Source: Dioscorea cayenensis subsp. rotundata (lineage: Eukaryota > Streptophyta > Magnoliopsida > Dioscoreales > Dioscoreaceae). Taken from it: DNA of 64,000 nucleotides. The notes under the pieces are model-generated. The model had not been told where the DNA came from. It saw only the letters and a program-made list of their open reading frames with translations, and did no database searches. The stretch covers positions 20,937,257-21,001,256 of the forward strand of contig NC_052476.1 of the NCBI RefSeq assembly GCF_009730915.1. The letters run 5' to 3'. The position numbers and the translations under genes are program-made. This document shows positions 23,172 through 36,850 of this stretch, piece by piece (the stretch's first letter is position 1; the number at the start of each line of letters is the position of its first letter).

Positions 23172-26100
23172 TTATTTGCCTGTTTTACCAGTTGATAAAA
23201 TCCGTTTACTGTCAAAAGTAGGCAGTCTTGTATTCCGGTTTAGTGGTTGGTTTGGCAATTTCCTTGATGGCGATGGAATGTGTGAATGGCTTTGAGTCCT
23301 GGATTTCAATAAACAGATCAAAACTATGATTTCAGTTTGAGAATCAATGCTACAATTAGAACTATTTAGCACAGTTGTAGTTCAATCACCTTATATCAGG
23401 GCTCTTCATTGATCTTGCTTGAGGTTTTCTGAGTTTTGACCCGACCATGTTCGGTGTGCTACTAATCTTTGGAAGATTGAATTGCTGCCATAGTGCATCA
23501 GCTTCTGAAGAATCACTTGTAGTGACATCCAAATCATCAGAATCATCGGTAGTTGTAGTGTCAAACCGATTTCTTTGTAAGTCATGTTCTCCGTTCTCTT
23601 TTCTTCCAGTAATATTTCTGTTGTATTGCTGCTCTGGGTGGACTTTCATATCTGATTGATACCTTTGGTAGAATATATCGGGCAAGTTACCATTATCCCC
23701 TTCCCAATCTCTAAGAGAATCATAATTTTCGAGTACAGCTCCAGGCTTATTGAACATGAACTTATCAATCCAGTCTCTGGTGCCGATTTCGGCATTAGGA
23801 GTGCTTTCTGACCAGGGATGTGATCCTGTTGCTTCCAATAACTGTTGCAGATCAAAACTTGAGCTTTTTTGCAAAACACTGGAATTTCTCTGCACCTAAA
23901 GCACAATAGGAAATTAGGAATTAAACATCAATGATTTAATGCAGCAACAGGCAAACATAGTATCAGTCTCTTCCATGGTGACAAAACCCATAGTTTGTTG
24001 TTCATGTTAAATCATCATATAAATACAGATCAATAAAATCTTTTGGATCAGGAAATTCAGTGTTATGTTCTTGGCTTACTCACAGAAGTTTGTAAATAAT
24101 CTCAGCACTAGTAGGCAACATGAGAAACCAGGTTAAGGCATAGTACCTCAATGTTCCCAACTTCCTCCATCGGCTGCCTATGATTTGGAATCAAAGGTGA
24201 TGTTGCACCGGTCTTCAATGTATAACGATCAGGGCTTGACATTGTACTAGGAAAGTATTCAGTTTCTCCTTCTTTCCTTGCCAACGCCGCTCTAAGACTA
24301 ACGATCTGAAATAAGATTAGAAAATAGAGAATTACAAAAGGTCACAGCTGACATCCTCAATTCAGGCAAATGAATGTTATTTGTGAAGGTGTCAACAAAA
24401 ACCTGCTCTTTGAGTTCCTTGATTTCTCCACTTTCTTTGTTTACCCGTGCGACGCCTAGTTCAACAGAGGCAACTCGTTCGGCAAATTTAAGGGTACTAA
24501 GAGTCTCTCCTGTAGCATCTGCCTCAGGACTTATGTGAACAAACATCAGTGTCTTTGCTTGTCCTCCTAAATGTATAGTTTCAAGCATGTTAATGCCATT
24601 AAAGTATAAATGCTCCACTTCCATTAGTCCTAAATTTTAAAAATGAATTCTTACCCAGAGAGTCTTGAAGTAATTGTGTCAGTTTACTATTTCTATATGG
24701 AACATGAGAATTCTTTTGAGCCAGGGAAGCAATGACATCCCCCAGAGCTGAAAGTGATTTATTTATATGTTGAGCCTCCTTTAGTCTATCACCTTTGACC
24801 TCAGATTTATCAACTCTTTCACTGCCTGCCAAATCAACCAGATGCATGCATCCCCGAAGAATATTTCCAGATGTCATGTCTCTTCCTTGAACATGAATGG
24901 TCAAGCAACTGCAGATAAACTCATTGGTGTTACACTGGAGACTGGATTTAATTCTAGCTGATTCAAGTAAAAGGAACAAGAAAAAAAAAATATCCAACCT
25001 ATGTGAACGACTACTCCGGTCATTCAAAGCTGTTGCACTAACAACTCGGTTTCTTTGCCCGAGATTCATCAAATCAACGACCTCTGATGTTGAAGTAACA
25101 GAAACCAGGTTTGCATCAGGGACATTAACACCATTCAGAGAACTGTTACGAATTTCTAATGTATATATATGTAAAGGGAACTTAAGTCTTATGAATTCGT
25201 CAAAATAAAATCCATTGATCCGCACATTTTAATTGAAATTAGTAAGCTATGCAAATCTTGTATTGCTTCTGAAATCCCGGAAATGGAAGAGAACATAATT
25301 ATGATTGACGGGCTCATTTGCAAATAGAGAAAATTGATTCAGCGGCAATAGTTTACGCCATATAAGAAAGAGCAGATAAAAAGGATATCTTTTGTTAACA
25401 CCATCAGTTGCCAGCAGATCTCTCACTTGCTCATTATAAATCTCGATCATCTGAACAGCAATTTCATACCGAATCGTGTCCTTTCTCTCTTCTGACAGAT
25501 GAAACAGATCGTTCAATGCCCTATAATTGACACCAATAGTTTGTTTGTTGAGTTCTTTAGGTCCACTCTGCATGAAAGCAATATTTTGTAGCGGAAATGT
25601 TTCATAAGGTATAATCTGTATAATAACAAAATTATAGACACAAAAGGTCCTACCATGGTATGAGTCTTTCCAGATCCAGTTTGACCATATGCAAATATAC
25701 ACACATTGTAGCCATCAAGAACAGAGCGAATGAGAGGTTGTGTATCCGCAAATACCGCCTCTGCATCATTAGGAAAGTTATACTCCTTAGCCTTACATTC
25801 ATAACAATTCAAATAAAACCATACTGCAACTTTTGACAACCTTGAGATGCAGACGGGCCAAACACTTTGTTGAAGGTGAAAGACTTGCGACCTTCCTTTC
25901 CGTATTTCAGAGGGGTAACAATTGTGATACTTCCGTCATCAATCCGACCAATAGTGTTCATATTACTTGATTGACCAGGTAGAAATGGTCTTACTCGGCA
26001 GTAGACCCGAATATTTCCTATTTAAAAACAAAGCACTGAGACTCTTATTTCGCTGTCTGAACTCGTAAGACAGAAGGGTCAGGGATAAATCATTACCTTT

Positions 26101-28708
26101 TAGATCTTGCACTTGATTGTATAGCTTTCTGTTCTCCTCAAGAACTTTATGATGGTCTGAAGCAGCATGTGAAAGGACAGCCAAATGCTTGCCTATATGA
26201 ATCACATAAAGTAGAAGATAATTGGACACTTAGATAGAAATTATAAAAATATAAGCAAAAAAAATTCTACTTTTCCTGTACCTAGATTACTGAACTCCTC
26301 AGTATATTGCTTTTTCAAGTATTCCATATTAGTTCTAGTGGCATGGAGAACATGTCTTAGTTCCTACATTGAATAACAATCATCAATATCAGATGAAAAA
26401 CTACTGTACTGTCGACTGGAATACTCCGCATGTATACCTGAATATCTTGCTGTTGATTGTCTATAATTGCATGTTGCTTTGAAAGAGCGAGTCTTGATGT
26501 TTCTTCATCTACCATATTTGTGCCAACAACCTCATTTTTTAAATGCGTGCCACTGCTATCTTCAATGTCAACCTTTATCTTAGACCAATTACACATCTCG
26601 AATGTTAGTGCCACATCTGATTGTTCATATACTATTATTATTTGTTAATAGTTATTACTAATATCACATACCATGCTAACGTGCTCTCTAGTTTTAATAA
26701 GCAAATGAATTGACATGTTTTAAATATCAGCAGACTTAAACTCTAGAGATTAAAAAAGAAACAAAGACAAGAAATTTTTGTACATTAGAAGACAATGGAA
26801 GTTCCTCGTCTGCCTTGAGAGAGGAAATATCTCTGTTTTCGTTATCTGCATCTGCCTCCGCAACTTTCATTGTAGTTTTCACCTATCCAGTTTAGATTAA
26901 TGAAATACATGAATTTCAGCACAGATATCTTTAAAAATCAATGAGAAACAAATAATTTCAAAATTGTCCAACAAACATCTGAACAAAAACATGATAAACA
27001 ACAGTTCAAATAAAAACAATGAAGGGATTTGAAAACCAAGCACCAACAACTGTCCATCTTTCTAAAGGGACAATAGAATTCCCTTTTTTATTAAAAGATA
27101 GAAAGTTAGGGCAATCATGAATAGAAAATACCAGCTCATTTTGATTTGCAATGCGGAGATCAAATTCTTCCATGACTCTACTCAACATGGACTCTACAAG
27201 CTGCAGAAGCATAATAATGTCCTTTATTTAAGTTCTTAGCAATAAAAATCAAGTGGTCGAATTAACTAAATTCTCAGTCTTACCAGTGGGATTTCCTCTG
27301 GCTTCTTATCTGATAGAACTGCACGAACAAGTGAACTCAGGGAATGTGCAGTAGGCTGTAAGCCCTACAAGATTAGATGCTCAGCAAGCTTTCACATGAA
27401 TTGTTCATATAAAAAAAATCCTACAAAGTTAGCTTACCAACCATTTCAGAAGCTTCTAATGGAAAGTCTCCATTTGAATTCAGCTCAAAGGACTTGTCAT
27501 TTACAGATTGAGTTCGAGAAAGTGAATTCATGAAAGCTTCTGAGTTCTTCCTCATGAAGTATTTTCCCCCGGTAGGTTTCAAATTCCCACCATATTTCCA
27601 CAAACCAATTCCACCCATTTGCTTCCATGCATGGTAAGATTTTAAAGCCAGGACACAATGAACCACCCGAGAACTTTTCCCTCCCTGAATTTTCATTCAA
27701 TTGCCCGACAAAAATAGAAAAGCATTGTTTGCATTAGAGATACAAATGACATATGCAACCTTAGAAATTCGACAAAATTCTTGACCATAATTACCACCTG
27801 TTCTAAATCAGAGGCCTCAAACGTAGGAATGCCCAAGTCTTCTACTGCAACAAGAAAATTCCTGACATTCTCAAAGTATTGATATGCAGAAAGAGCTGCA
27901 CCATCTGGAACAGCAATAGCATCACCAGGAGTTTCCACAACCTAAAAAGATCGAACCAAGTTAAACAAGATAATAATTAATAAGAATGAAACTAGAACCA
28001 TGACATCAGAAGCAATTCACCGAATTAAAGTAGTAATGCTAGCTTTTTACCTTAGGAATGGCACCTGGTACAACCTTATTCAGCGCATTGCACAAAATCA
28101 TACCACTTCTGAGACTGAGTCGGAATCCTTCCTCCGAAGGCTCCTCTGGTAAATCCTTTGCCGTGACAACTCCGACCATTTTTCTCAACCACCCTGCAGC
28201 CTCATTCCTTCTTGCAGCTAAAATTATGCATACAATACAAGAAATTCACCAACATTAATTAAATTTCAAACTAACATTGTTTGGATAAAAAAACAAAGAA
28301 CATGCACACATTCTTCTCTGGAAACAGAACAACATCAATCTAAAAAATCTGAAGACATTTATATTCTTTCAAAACAAAAACAATTCTTCTGCAAGAAAAA
28401 GGGAACAACAAGATCAAATCTTGTTATTCTTTGATAAAAAAAAAAATAAATCCAGCAACCAAACAAAAATTACCAGTATTTCCATCATAAACTATAAGAT
28501 CAATGTAACATATTCCTAAAATGAACTCAAATAGCAAACAAATTCATTCTTTCCATTTAAACCAAAAAGAGAGAAAGAGAGAGAAATCCAAATCACCAGC
28601 TTCCTCTGCTTTCCTCCACGCCAAATCCATATCATTGAGGCGCTTCCCTTGCTGTTTGAGCACGTCCTCCACCACGGACATCATCGAAATCACTCCCTCC
28701 GATGCCAT
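23172..28708 (-). CDS. Kinesin-14 with calponin-homology domain (plant KIN-14)
   Basis: Microtubule motor of the plant CH-domain kinesin-14 group, some members of which link microtubules to actin. About 1028 residues in 19 exons; phases close exactly. Exons (minus): 28708-28597, 28217-28051, 27941-27798, 27684-27442, 27364-27284, 27200-27132, 26882-26784, about 26596-26438, 26363-26282, 26192-26097, 26017-25841, 25760-25654, 25567-25389, 25161-25000, 24908-24655, 24566-24403, 24305-24147, 23895-23390, 23298-23172. The CH domain (about 38-165) has [18 protein letters not shown] and [17 protein letters not shown] charged coiled coil (about 260-415) ends in the kinesin-14 neck [16 protein letters not shown]. 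The motor (about 418-750) has GQTGSGKT (502-509), SSRSH (621-625), DLAGSE (651-656) and [12 protein letters not shown]. The tail has [14 protein letters not shown]. Intron 13 is U12-type AT-AC. The exon 8 start has two in-phase options. Confidence 0.94.
25162..25388 (-). other. U12-type AT-AC intron in the kinesin-14 gene
   Basis: On the minus strand the intron starts ATATCCTTTT, the U12 AT-AC consensus, after AACAAAAG, and ends ATATATATAC. A branch-like TCCCTTTAC (25180-25172) puts the branch A 11 nt from the 3' end. Joining here gives VNKRLEIRNSS, the conserved motor sequence, with no shift. A major-class GT-AG pair giving this junction was not found. Confidence 0.88.
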
Positions 28709-31700
28709 TCTCTCCTTTTCCCGCACTACCTTCTAATCGAAAACAAACGAAAAAAAAAAAAATCCCCAAAATGGAATGAAATTAACCAAATCCACAGCTC
28801 CAAGAGACACCACCTCCAAGATTTGCTTCCGAATTAGACACCTCCACAATTCACATCAAAATTTTCACGAAATCATCCAGAAATCAGAGAAGAACCATCG
28901 TTCCCTCACTCCCAAGAGATGAAAAAATCAAATAAAAATGCCACCTTTGCTTCCTCTCTCTGAGAGAGAAGGAGAGTTTTAGAGAGAGAAAGAAGAGAGA
29001 GAAAGAGGCGTTGTCTCAGGCTCGTTTCCGAGCCTTGGTCCGAACCTCTCGTTTGAGTCTCAGTTCTTGTCCTTTTTAAACATTGATGAGGGTTTAAATG
29101 AAAATTGGAAAATATAAGGGTTTCTTTGTAAAAAAAAGGAAGGGCTCTGTTTGTCTGGTGCTCTTTCTAAACATGGATGAGGGTTTAAATGAAATTTAGG
29201 TCACATAATAAAAAAACAGGGCCTTATTTATTAAAGTGTACTTCTAAATAAAATTAGAAAATATGGGGTTTTTGGTATAAAATAAAAAGTAGAGCTTTAT
29301 ATACATAGATTATGTTCTGAATGATAATTAAAAAATATATAAGGGGTTGTTTAAAAATGAGGTTTTATGGTGTTCTTCAAACAAGAAAATGAAAATTAAA
29401 AAAAAAATTAGGGATTTTTTTGTAATAAAAAAATCCGTTGGTCTTCCCGGTCTTGGCGGGGTCTATGTATCCAAACTTGGGTTCCTAATTTTTTTTTTTA
29501 AATTAACCTCTGATTTTCATAAAAATCAGTTTATTTATTTACAATGATTTAAATTTTATATATTATAATAAAAAAAATTAGAGGTTTGATTCTTTTCCAA
29601 CAGTTGAGACATCATGATTTTTCCGTATTTATAAAAAAAAATTCTCATAATTTCTGTTTCGATTAATTATTTAATCTAATTTTATTAAATCAAAACCCAT
29701 ATTAAAAAAACAGTTTTTTAATTGAGATGTTTCATTTAATGCACATAAATCCATGTTATTTCTTTTAGATTGTATAAAATAAAATAAGAAATAAAAATTT
29801 GAAAGTTTAAATTGAGTAATTACCAGCCATAAGTATTACCCTCTTGTAACAAACTCGAAACTCCAAAGAAATAAATAATTTTATGATTATCAAGGGGGTT
29901 ATAACTAATTTACCAAGGTTCGCCACCAACGTTCAAAAAATTCAAACCATAGCTTCGCATCCAAGCCTCATATGCTCTGGCGTGAACGGTTGGGATTCTT
30001 TTTCTCAGATAGTTGGGATTCAACGGTTGGGATTCATTTCTCATTTTATAAAAAAGAAATAGAAAAAAATAAATGGGCCCACTGGGCCGGCAAAGTGCTT
30101 TGCCGGCCTCTCATGGTCTCATTCCTCACTGGAACCCACAAACAAATCCATTAAGGGCCCACCCAAAGGCCATTCCACAACGTCCACTAGATTTGCCTTG
30201 GGATCTGTGCATTATATTTATCCCGGCACTAAAAATTATCCATCTGTTAACCGAATTTTACGTATAAAAAAAAACGTAATTATTTCACAAAATTTTATAA
30301 AAAATATTTATATTTTCAAAATTATTCATGATTTATATTTTATATTTCTCTTCTATATTTAATTCCAACAGAATAGTTGAATAGAATGTTAAAAGTAGTT
30401 TTAAAAAAATAATAAATACATTTTGATGTTAAAAAATGACAGATAAAAAGAAATATGAATTTGTGACAGATAAAAAAAAATGCTTATTAATCAAACTTAT
30501 TTTATATTCTTTAAAGAAATGCTTTTAAATGATGGGTTTAAATTGTTCTAATAAATATATTTAATTTTCTTTTATGTGCTACCTTTGCCTCTAATAAAAA
30601 TAAAATAAGTTAAAAATAGTTCAAAACTAAAAACAACAGCAATAATAATAATAATAATTTTTGTGGATCTTGGATGTATTATTAAGTCTCATGCCAACTC
30701 AAAAGGACAAAACACTTAAAAAAAGAGAAACATCATGAGTATGTGGATGTTAGGAACACAAATAATCCATTAATGATTATGCCTCCTCATTGTGTTTGTT
30801 GGCTTATTCTTGCAGGGTATAAGTGGTTTTAATGTAGTTTTTTTTTATTATTATTATAAATTTTATGTGTTTCATTTGACGAAAATGCAAATAATTTATT
30901 TTGTTTCATAATCCCTGTAAACCAGTCAATCATCATTTAGTCTATTACCATTAAATTCCTTGAATAGGGTGTTCATTATATTGAGAAAATAACTTTGAAT
31001 GTCACAGTTTTACATAAATAAAAGATACAGGTGTTCAACTTTCGTGTATTTGTCTGCATTTATTAAAGAAAAAATCCCTATAAATTTATAATTTTTTTAT
31101 CAATTTTGTTTTTTTATAATTTTTCATATTTTCACAACTCATTATTTATTTTTTTAACTTTAACATTTTTCTCAATGCACATAAAAACAATGTTAGGTGG
31201 TAACTGGAATGAGAGCTTTCATTTATCACTATTAACTAAAAAAATTTATATTAATTTATGATAATGAGTTAATTATATATAATTTTAGTTTAACATGTAT
31301 GATTAAGAAACTTTGAACAATTTAAGAAATTTTGATTACATGAATTATTTCCGGTTAGTTCTTTTAGATCAAAGAATTGAAACTTGACATCATTCTCAAA
31401 AATTACATCAATTTATATATGGTACTAGTGAAATACAAAATAATATAATATTTTAAATCATTATCTTTTAAAAAAATATTTTTTTTTAAATTTCCAAACT
31501 TGGCACAATCTCATTTTTTTAATTTAATATAAACATCTATTCAACCGTTTGTTTCATATATAAAAACCAGAAAACAAAAAAAAAGGGAAAAATATTTTTT
31601 TATATAGAAAAAAACCTCAAAAATTCAGTCTCATATCATAAATCCAATTTTCTTAATTTTTTAAAAAAATCCCAAAATAAAAATAATAATAATAATTAGA

Positions 31701-31868
31701 GAAAAAATGGACTTATCCGCACGTGCTACTCACGTGAAATACACACGCTCCCTCCAATCCTTATCCACGTCCCTTTCAAACCAACACACCAAAAAAAACT
31801 ATCTTCTTCTTCACTAGACTTCCCGCGCTTTTTTCCCGCCGGCGTTGACCACCTCCTCCTCGCCGGCG
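28709..31868. promoter_or_regulatory. Divergent intergenic region between kinesin and Ppx genes
   Basis: The kinesin leader lies near 28709-29050 and includes a GAGA-rich block (about 28960-29010). Site II-type GGGCCC/TGGGCC motifs cluster at 30073-30180 and surround a near-perfect palindrome (30085-30108). AACGGTTGGGATTC occurs twice (about 29986 and 30019). On the Ppx side an E2F-like TTTTCCCGCC (31831-31840) lies 29 bp before the ATG. The rest is AT-rich with no gene. Confidence 0.5.
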
Positions 31869-34697
31869 ATGGATGCGCCGCCGGAGCGCCTCGTCGCTGC
31901 GATCGACATGGGATCCAACTCCTTCAAGCTCCTCCTCGCCCGTTCCCTCCCCTCTGGCCGCCTCCTCCCCGTGATCCGCCTCAAAGAACCTCTCCCTCTC
32001 CTCCGCGGCGCTCCCTTCTCCGAAGAAACCCAGATCCACGCTATATCCGCCCTCAAAACCCTAACCCTAGCTCTCAAGCCTCACCCGGTTCAGTCCCTAA
32101 GACTCGTCGCCACTGCTGCCTTCCGTGACTCCCCCAATCGATCCGAGCTCGTTGCCGCAATCACCGCTGAGCTAGGGCTCAGAGTTCACGTCATCTCTGG
32201 TGAGGAGGAAGCGAGATTGACCTATCTCGGTGTCCTCCAGTTTCTCCCCGTCTATGAAAGGTTGGTTCTTCTTGTGGATATCGGTGGGGGTTCGACCGAG
32301 CTCTTGATTGGAAAGCAGGGTAGGGTTTTGTTCGCGACTTCTTTGGAGCTAGGGCATCTTTCTCTGACTGAGAATTTTGTGAAGAAGGGGGATTTGATTG
32401 GGTTGAGAAGCTTTGTGAGAGAAGTGATTGGGAAATCGGATTTTGCGGAGAAGAGCAGGGAACTTGGGAGAATTGAGATGGTTATTGGGTCTTCGGGGAC
32501 TGTTCGATGGATTGGAAGGGCAATTGCTCGTGATTTGATAAAGGGGGAGTTTAGAACGGAGTGGGGGTTTAGCAGGGATGAGTTGGGGTCTATGGTAGAG
32601 AAGTTAGGAATAGGGGAGGAAGAAAAGGTGAGAGCTTTTGGGTTTTCGAGGAGGAGAGCGGGAGTTATTTTTGCTGGTGCGGTGTTGTTGCTAGAGATAT
32701 TTGATGCTTTAGGTATCAAAGAGATGGAGATTTCAGAGTATGGATTGGTGGAAGGAGTTATTGTAGAGATGATCGCAAAGGAGAATGTGGATTATGACTG
32801 GAGTGCTAATGCAAGATGGAGATCTGTGGTTTCACTTGCTGCAAGGTTTGATGGAGGCAACAGGATGAAGTCTGCTTTTCAACGTGTTGGAGTTGCAAAG
32901 GTATCAGTTATTGCTTGGTTTTAAATTTCAGTATCTTGTGTTGTTTGGATGTTGTGAATTTTCTAAGTTTCTCCATTCTTTTTTGGCTGATTTGGTATCT
33001 CCATGGAATATGATTTTGTTTGTGACTTCATTCTTATGCAGGACATTTTCTACGGACTCAAGAAATGTTATGATCTTGTTGGCATCAGCGGAGCTCCAAT
33101 TTCTTTTGATGAGAAGGAATTTGAGTGCCTTGAGGCTGCCTTATTGCTTTGTAATATCGGAAAAGTGATTGGAAAGAAGGGTTATCATAAACACTCTTAC
33201 TGTATTATCAAGGTACACATTCAATTTCCTCTTTCTTGACATAATGGAGCTATTGCATGAACCTGCCAAACTACTTCCTGTGGCATGTCTTGTTTGTAAC
33301 ACAGCCTTCATTAGGCATGTACTTTATTGAAATATGTTCATCTAGTTCAATTACTTAACCAAATTTTTGGTAGTCCAGATGTGGTTGCTGTCGCACAAGT
33401 ATTATAATGTTATATGGGTCTTTGAACTTGACTGTGTATGCCTTGATCATCGGAAGTATGCATATCAAAAAGATATCTACATATTATGTGTGAAGCATGT
33501 GTTTCTAAAAGAATTGTAATGTGCTGTACAGAATTGCGGACATCTTCCCGGTTATAGCTCAGAAGAGATCAAGGTACATTATTGCTTATGGTTTTATTTC
33601 CTTTATGCTAATAATTGAATGAGCAACAGCTAATTGTTGACACTTTTCCCCTGTATACTTGTAGCTTATTGCCCTGCTTGCAAGATATCACAGGAAAAAA
33701 TTCCCAAGAAAGGAACATGATTCAGTAAAAGAACTTCATGCAGAGGTACCTCTTTTTTGCCTTTTTCATTCTTTTGCTCTCTCAACTTCTGTTTATATAT
33801 TTTTTGTTTGCTATAATATTTTTTTAGAGGTGATATATATTCAAACTCAATTATTCAATGACTGTATTTTCTTGAATGTTATCATGGTCCTTTCTCAATA
33901 ATGCGTCCTTCATCTTGGTTATACCACAATTGATGAGCTATGACATTTAAAAAATCAAAAGTGCAAATACTATGTTTCTTCTCTTTTTGGTGTGTGAACT
34001 TCAGATGTACACTCTCCTTCAGTTAATTAGAGTACATTATGATTCATTTATGCATTTTTCCATCTTAACGGTTGCTGGCTCGCTTCTCTAACAGCCTCTG
34101 TACAGATAACCAATTAAGATATACTGATGACCATTGCTTGCTTATTTCCAGATGAGACATAAGTTTAGAGTTCTTTGTGTGATCATACGAATTGCTCTTG
34201 TCCTTCAAAAATGCCAATTTATGGCTTTTAAGGAACTGGAAGTCTTCCATTCACCAGAAGGTTTCAATGTGGTATGTATTGTTATGGGTATGCCTGACTC
34301 AAGGCAATTCCATTCTTGATTATTTCAGTTCTCTATTCAAGTAATTCATCTACGGTTATGTGGATGTACATTTGTCCATTTTTCTGTGGTACTTATTTTT
34401 CTGCGAGCAGTCTTTTCAGTAGTTTTTCTGCTTAACATTAATAGGTACTCAGTGGAGTAAATGATGGATTATCTGTTGCTGGTGATCTGCCACCAGTAAC
34501 ACTCATTCAGTCAGAACTGAATCCGGAATTGGATCATTTTGAAGAGGTCTTCACATTGTTTTTCTCCATATGTTTAACTATTGATTACACTTTCCTGACT
34601 GTTGTTTTACTCTCTCATTCAGATTTTCCACCAGAAACTTTTGGTATCATTTCCTCAGAAAGCATTGGGAGGTGAACAAAATACTGTACATACCTAA
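31869..34697 (+). CDS. Ppx/GppA-type exopolyphosphatase / guanosine pentaphosphatase family protein
   Basis: ASKHA-fold phosphatase of the bacterial-type Ppx/GppA family, which releases phosphate from polyphosphate or converts pppGpp to ppGpp; which of these it does here is unknown. Exons 31869-32900, 33042-33212, 33532-33573, 33665-33745, 34152-34271, 34445-34546, 34623-34697 join in phase to 540 residues. Domain I/II motifs: AAIDMGSNSFKLLLARS (10-26), ATAAFRDSPN (81-90), ISGEEEARLTYLG with the expected catalytic Glu (109-121) and LLVDIGGGSTELLIG (134-148). The C-terminal part (ECLEAALLLCNIGKVIG, KHSYCIIKN, EEIKLIALLARYHRK) is the HD-like region of long Ppx enzymes. No obvious signal peptide; a plastid transit peptide is not evident. 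A TTG 24 nt upstream is open but has no support; the ATG is preferred. The whole phosphatase core is one GC-rich 1.03 kb exon, unlike its AT-rich neighbours. Confidence 0.92.
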
Positions 34698-35391
34698 TAG
34701 GTATTCGATTTCTCTTGCTCTATAGATGTTTAGTGATAACCAAGACTATATTTTTGTCTGTTTTTATATTTGATCTATCCTTAGATTTTTCACCATTTTA
34801 CAAATAGGAAAATTTCAAGAGAAGGAAATTCAAAAAGTAATACCCTTATCTAATTTGTATTTTCAACATGTTTTCCGCAAAAAGTTGGTTCTTGCTTTGG
34901 TATAATTATCATATACTCACCATCTCTAGTTTCTCAACTCAAAACAACATTATTTACTTTTCCTTTGAAGGCTGTTTGTGTAAATGGGCAATACACATTA
35001 GAAATGCTTCTAATCTGAGCTTAATATCATCTCAAACTCTCAGCAAAACTGATATATTTTGTTTCTCCTATCCAGGATTTTGTCAATAAAGCATCAATCA
35101 TAGCTACCTCAATCATATCAGATTCCAAACGCTGCAAATGTGCTTATTGTAGATTATACTACCATCCTGCAAAGTTAAGTTCAGATGTACTTTTCCCTTC
35201 TGTTCAACAGGTCCAACTTCCAATTGACTCATATAGTCATATGTCGTCATACAATTGATTGTTCCACATTTAGAAATACGTATTATTTTAGGTTTTATAT
35301 CATAAACACATGTAATTATTTTGTTGTCTCATTCATTATTATTTTGTACATCTGAGAGAGACTGAAACACTGTTTTTCTGTGTTATAAGTA
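34698..35391. other. 3' flank of the Ppx gene
   Basis: 3' UTR and AT-rich spacer up to the Mutator-like element; no gene seen. The last nine bases (35383-35391, TTATAAGTA) are the left target-site duplication of that element. Confidence 0.55.
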
Positions 35392-36252
35392 GGGTAAATT
35401 TTTCATGTAGTCACTGTGTTATGGCGGATTTCCACTTTGATCATCGTGTTTCAATTTGTTTTTGTCATTAGTTATCGATTTGTTTTCACCGGTTAGTCAC
35501 TTGGGGCTTTCCGGCCTAATTTGAATGATGTGGCCACCGGAAATGCCACGTCACTATTTTTTTAATATTTCTCTCATCCCATCTGGAGAGAGGATGCTGA
35601 CTCGGTTAACATAACCCTAGCCAGGATGCTGACGCAGCTCATTTAATTCTAGTCAGCATCCACCTACTCTTCTCCTTTCCCATTCTATGCTAGGGTTCAT
35701 CCTTCCAAACTGAGAGAGAAAGGGGAATTCGATCCGAGAGAGAGAGGAAGACATCCGATCCGAGAGAGGAACCACGCGGTTTCTCCATCAGCGCTGAAGC
35801 GAGGAGAGGAACCACATGTTTTCGTGGTAGCTGAGTAGAGTGTACAACCTCAATCGGGAAGCCGAGGATAGTGTAGAAATTTGTTCATGTGCCTGAATTT
35901 CTTTTTTTTTTTTTTGTTTATAATTTTCATGTAACTATTTTTTTGTGGACTGGCAAATGGTTCACTTCTCATGTAAATAATTTTTTCTGGAATGGCAAAT
36001 GGTTGTTTTAATTATCGAGCTTTGGCAGTCATTGAGAAAAGATTCTTAGTGGTTGTATTGATTTCATTTATGCAATTAAATGGATTGATTCTTACTCACA
36101 AAGTCATCTGAGACTTGTCAATTGGTTTAGTATTTTGCAGGACATCTCAGATGAGCAATAACTTGTGAAGGGATTTAGTATTTTGCAATATATCTCAGAT
36201 GAGAAATAACTTGTTTGTTTATAGTTTTCCTGCAGAATTGAAGTCATAATCT

Positions 36253-36775
36253 GAATAAAAATTAATAAGAATACAATTGTCTTCATACAATCAAAATATA
36301 TATACAATTGATTCATGGGAATTCCAGTACAAAATAGGCTGAATATAATTGTTAGCATATACAACAAAACATTAACTTTTCTGTTTTCAGTTTTTCTACA
36401 GAATTGAGGTCAAAAACTGAATAAAAATTAATAAGAATGAATCCTGGGAATGTAGAATAGAACATCAGCTGAATACAATTATCTTTATACAATCAAAATA
36501 AATATACAATTGATTCCTGGGAATTCTAGTACAAAATTGGCTGAATACGATTGTCAGCATATACAAGAGAACATTAACTTTTCTGTTTTTAGTTTTTCTA
36601 CATAATTGAGGTCAAAAACTGAATAAAAATTAATAAGAATGAATCCTGGGAATGTAGAATAGAACATCAGATGAATACAATTGTCTTTATACAATCAAAA
36701 TAAATATACAATTGATTCCTAGGAATTCCAGTACAAAATTGGCTGAATACAATTGTCACTAGAATTCCAAGACAA
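36253..36775. repeat. Three-copy tandem repeat inside the MULE
   Basis: Units at about 36253-36418, 36419-36620 and 36621-36775, each with GAATAAAAATTAATAAGAAT, ACAATTGATTC, GGGAATTCxAGTACAAAAT and GGCTGAATAC; the first unit is shorter. Confidence 0.8.
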
Positions 36776-36850
36776 AAATTGGTCGAATACAATTATTAGC
36801 GTAATTCCAAAGACAAAAATTTAAAAACACACAAAAACACTCGTCAGTAG

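Noticed and set aside
32252-32719. 155-codon open frame opposite the Ppx first exon
   Set aside because: Antisense shadow caused by the codon use of the Ppx/GppA core; no family resemblance.
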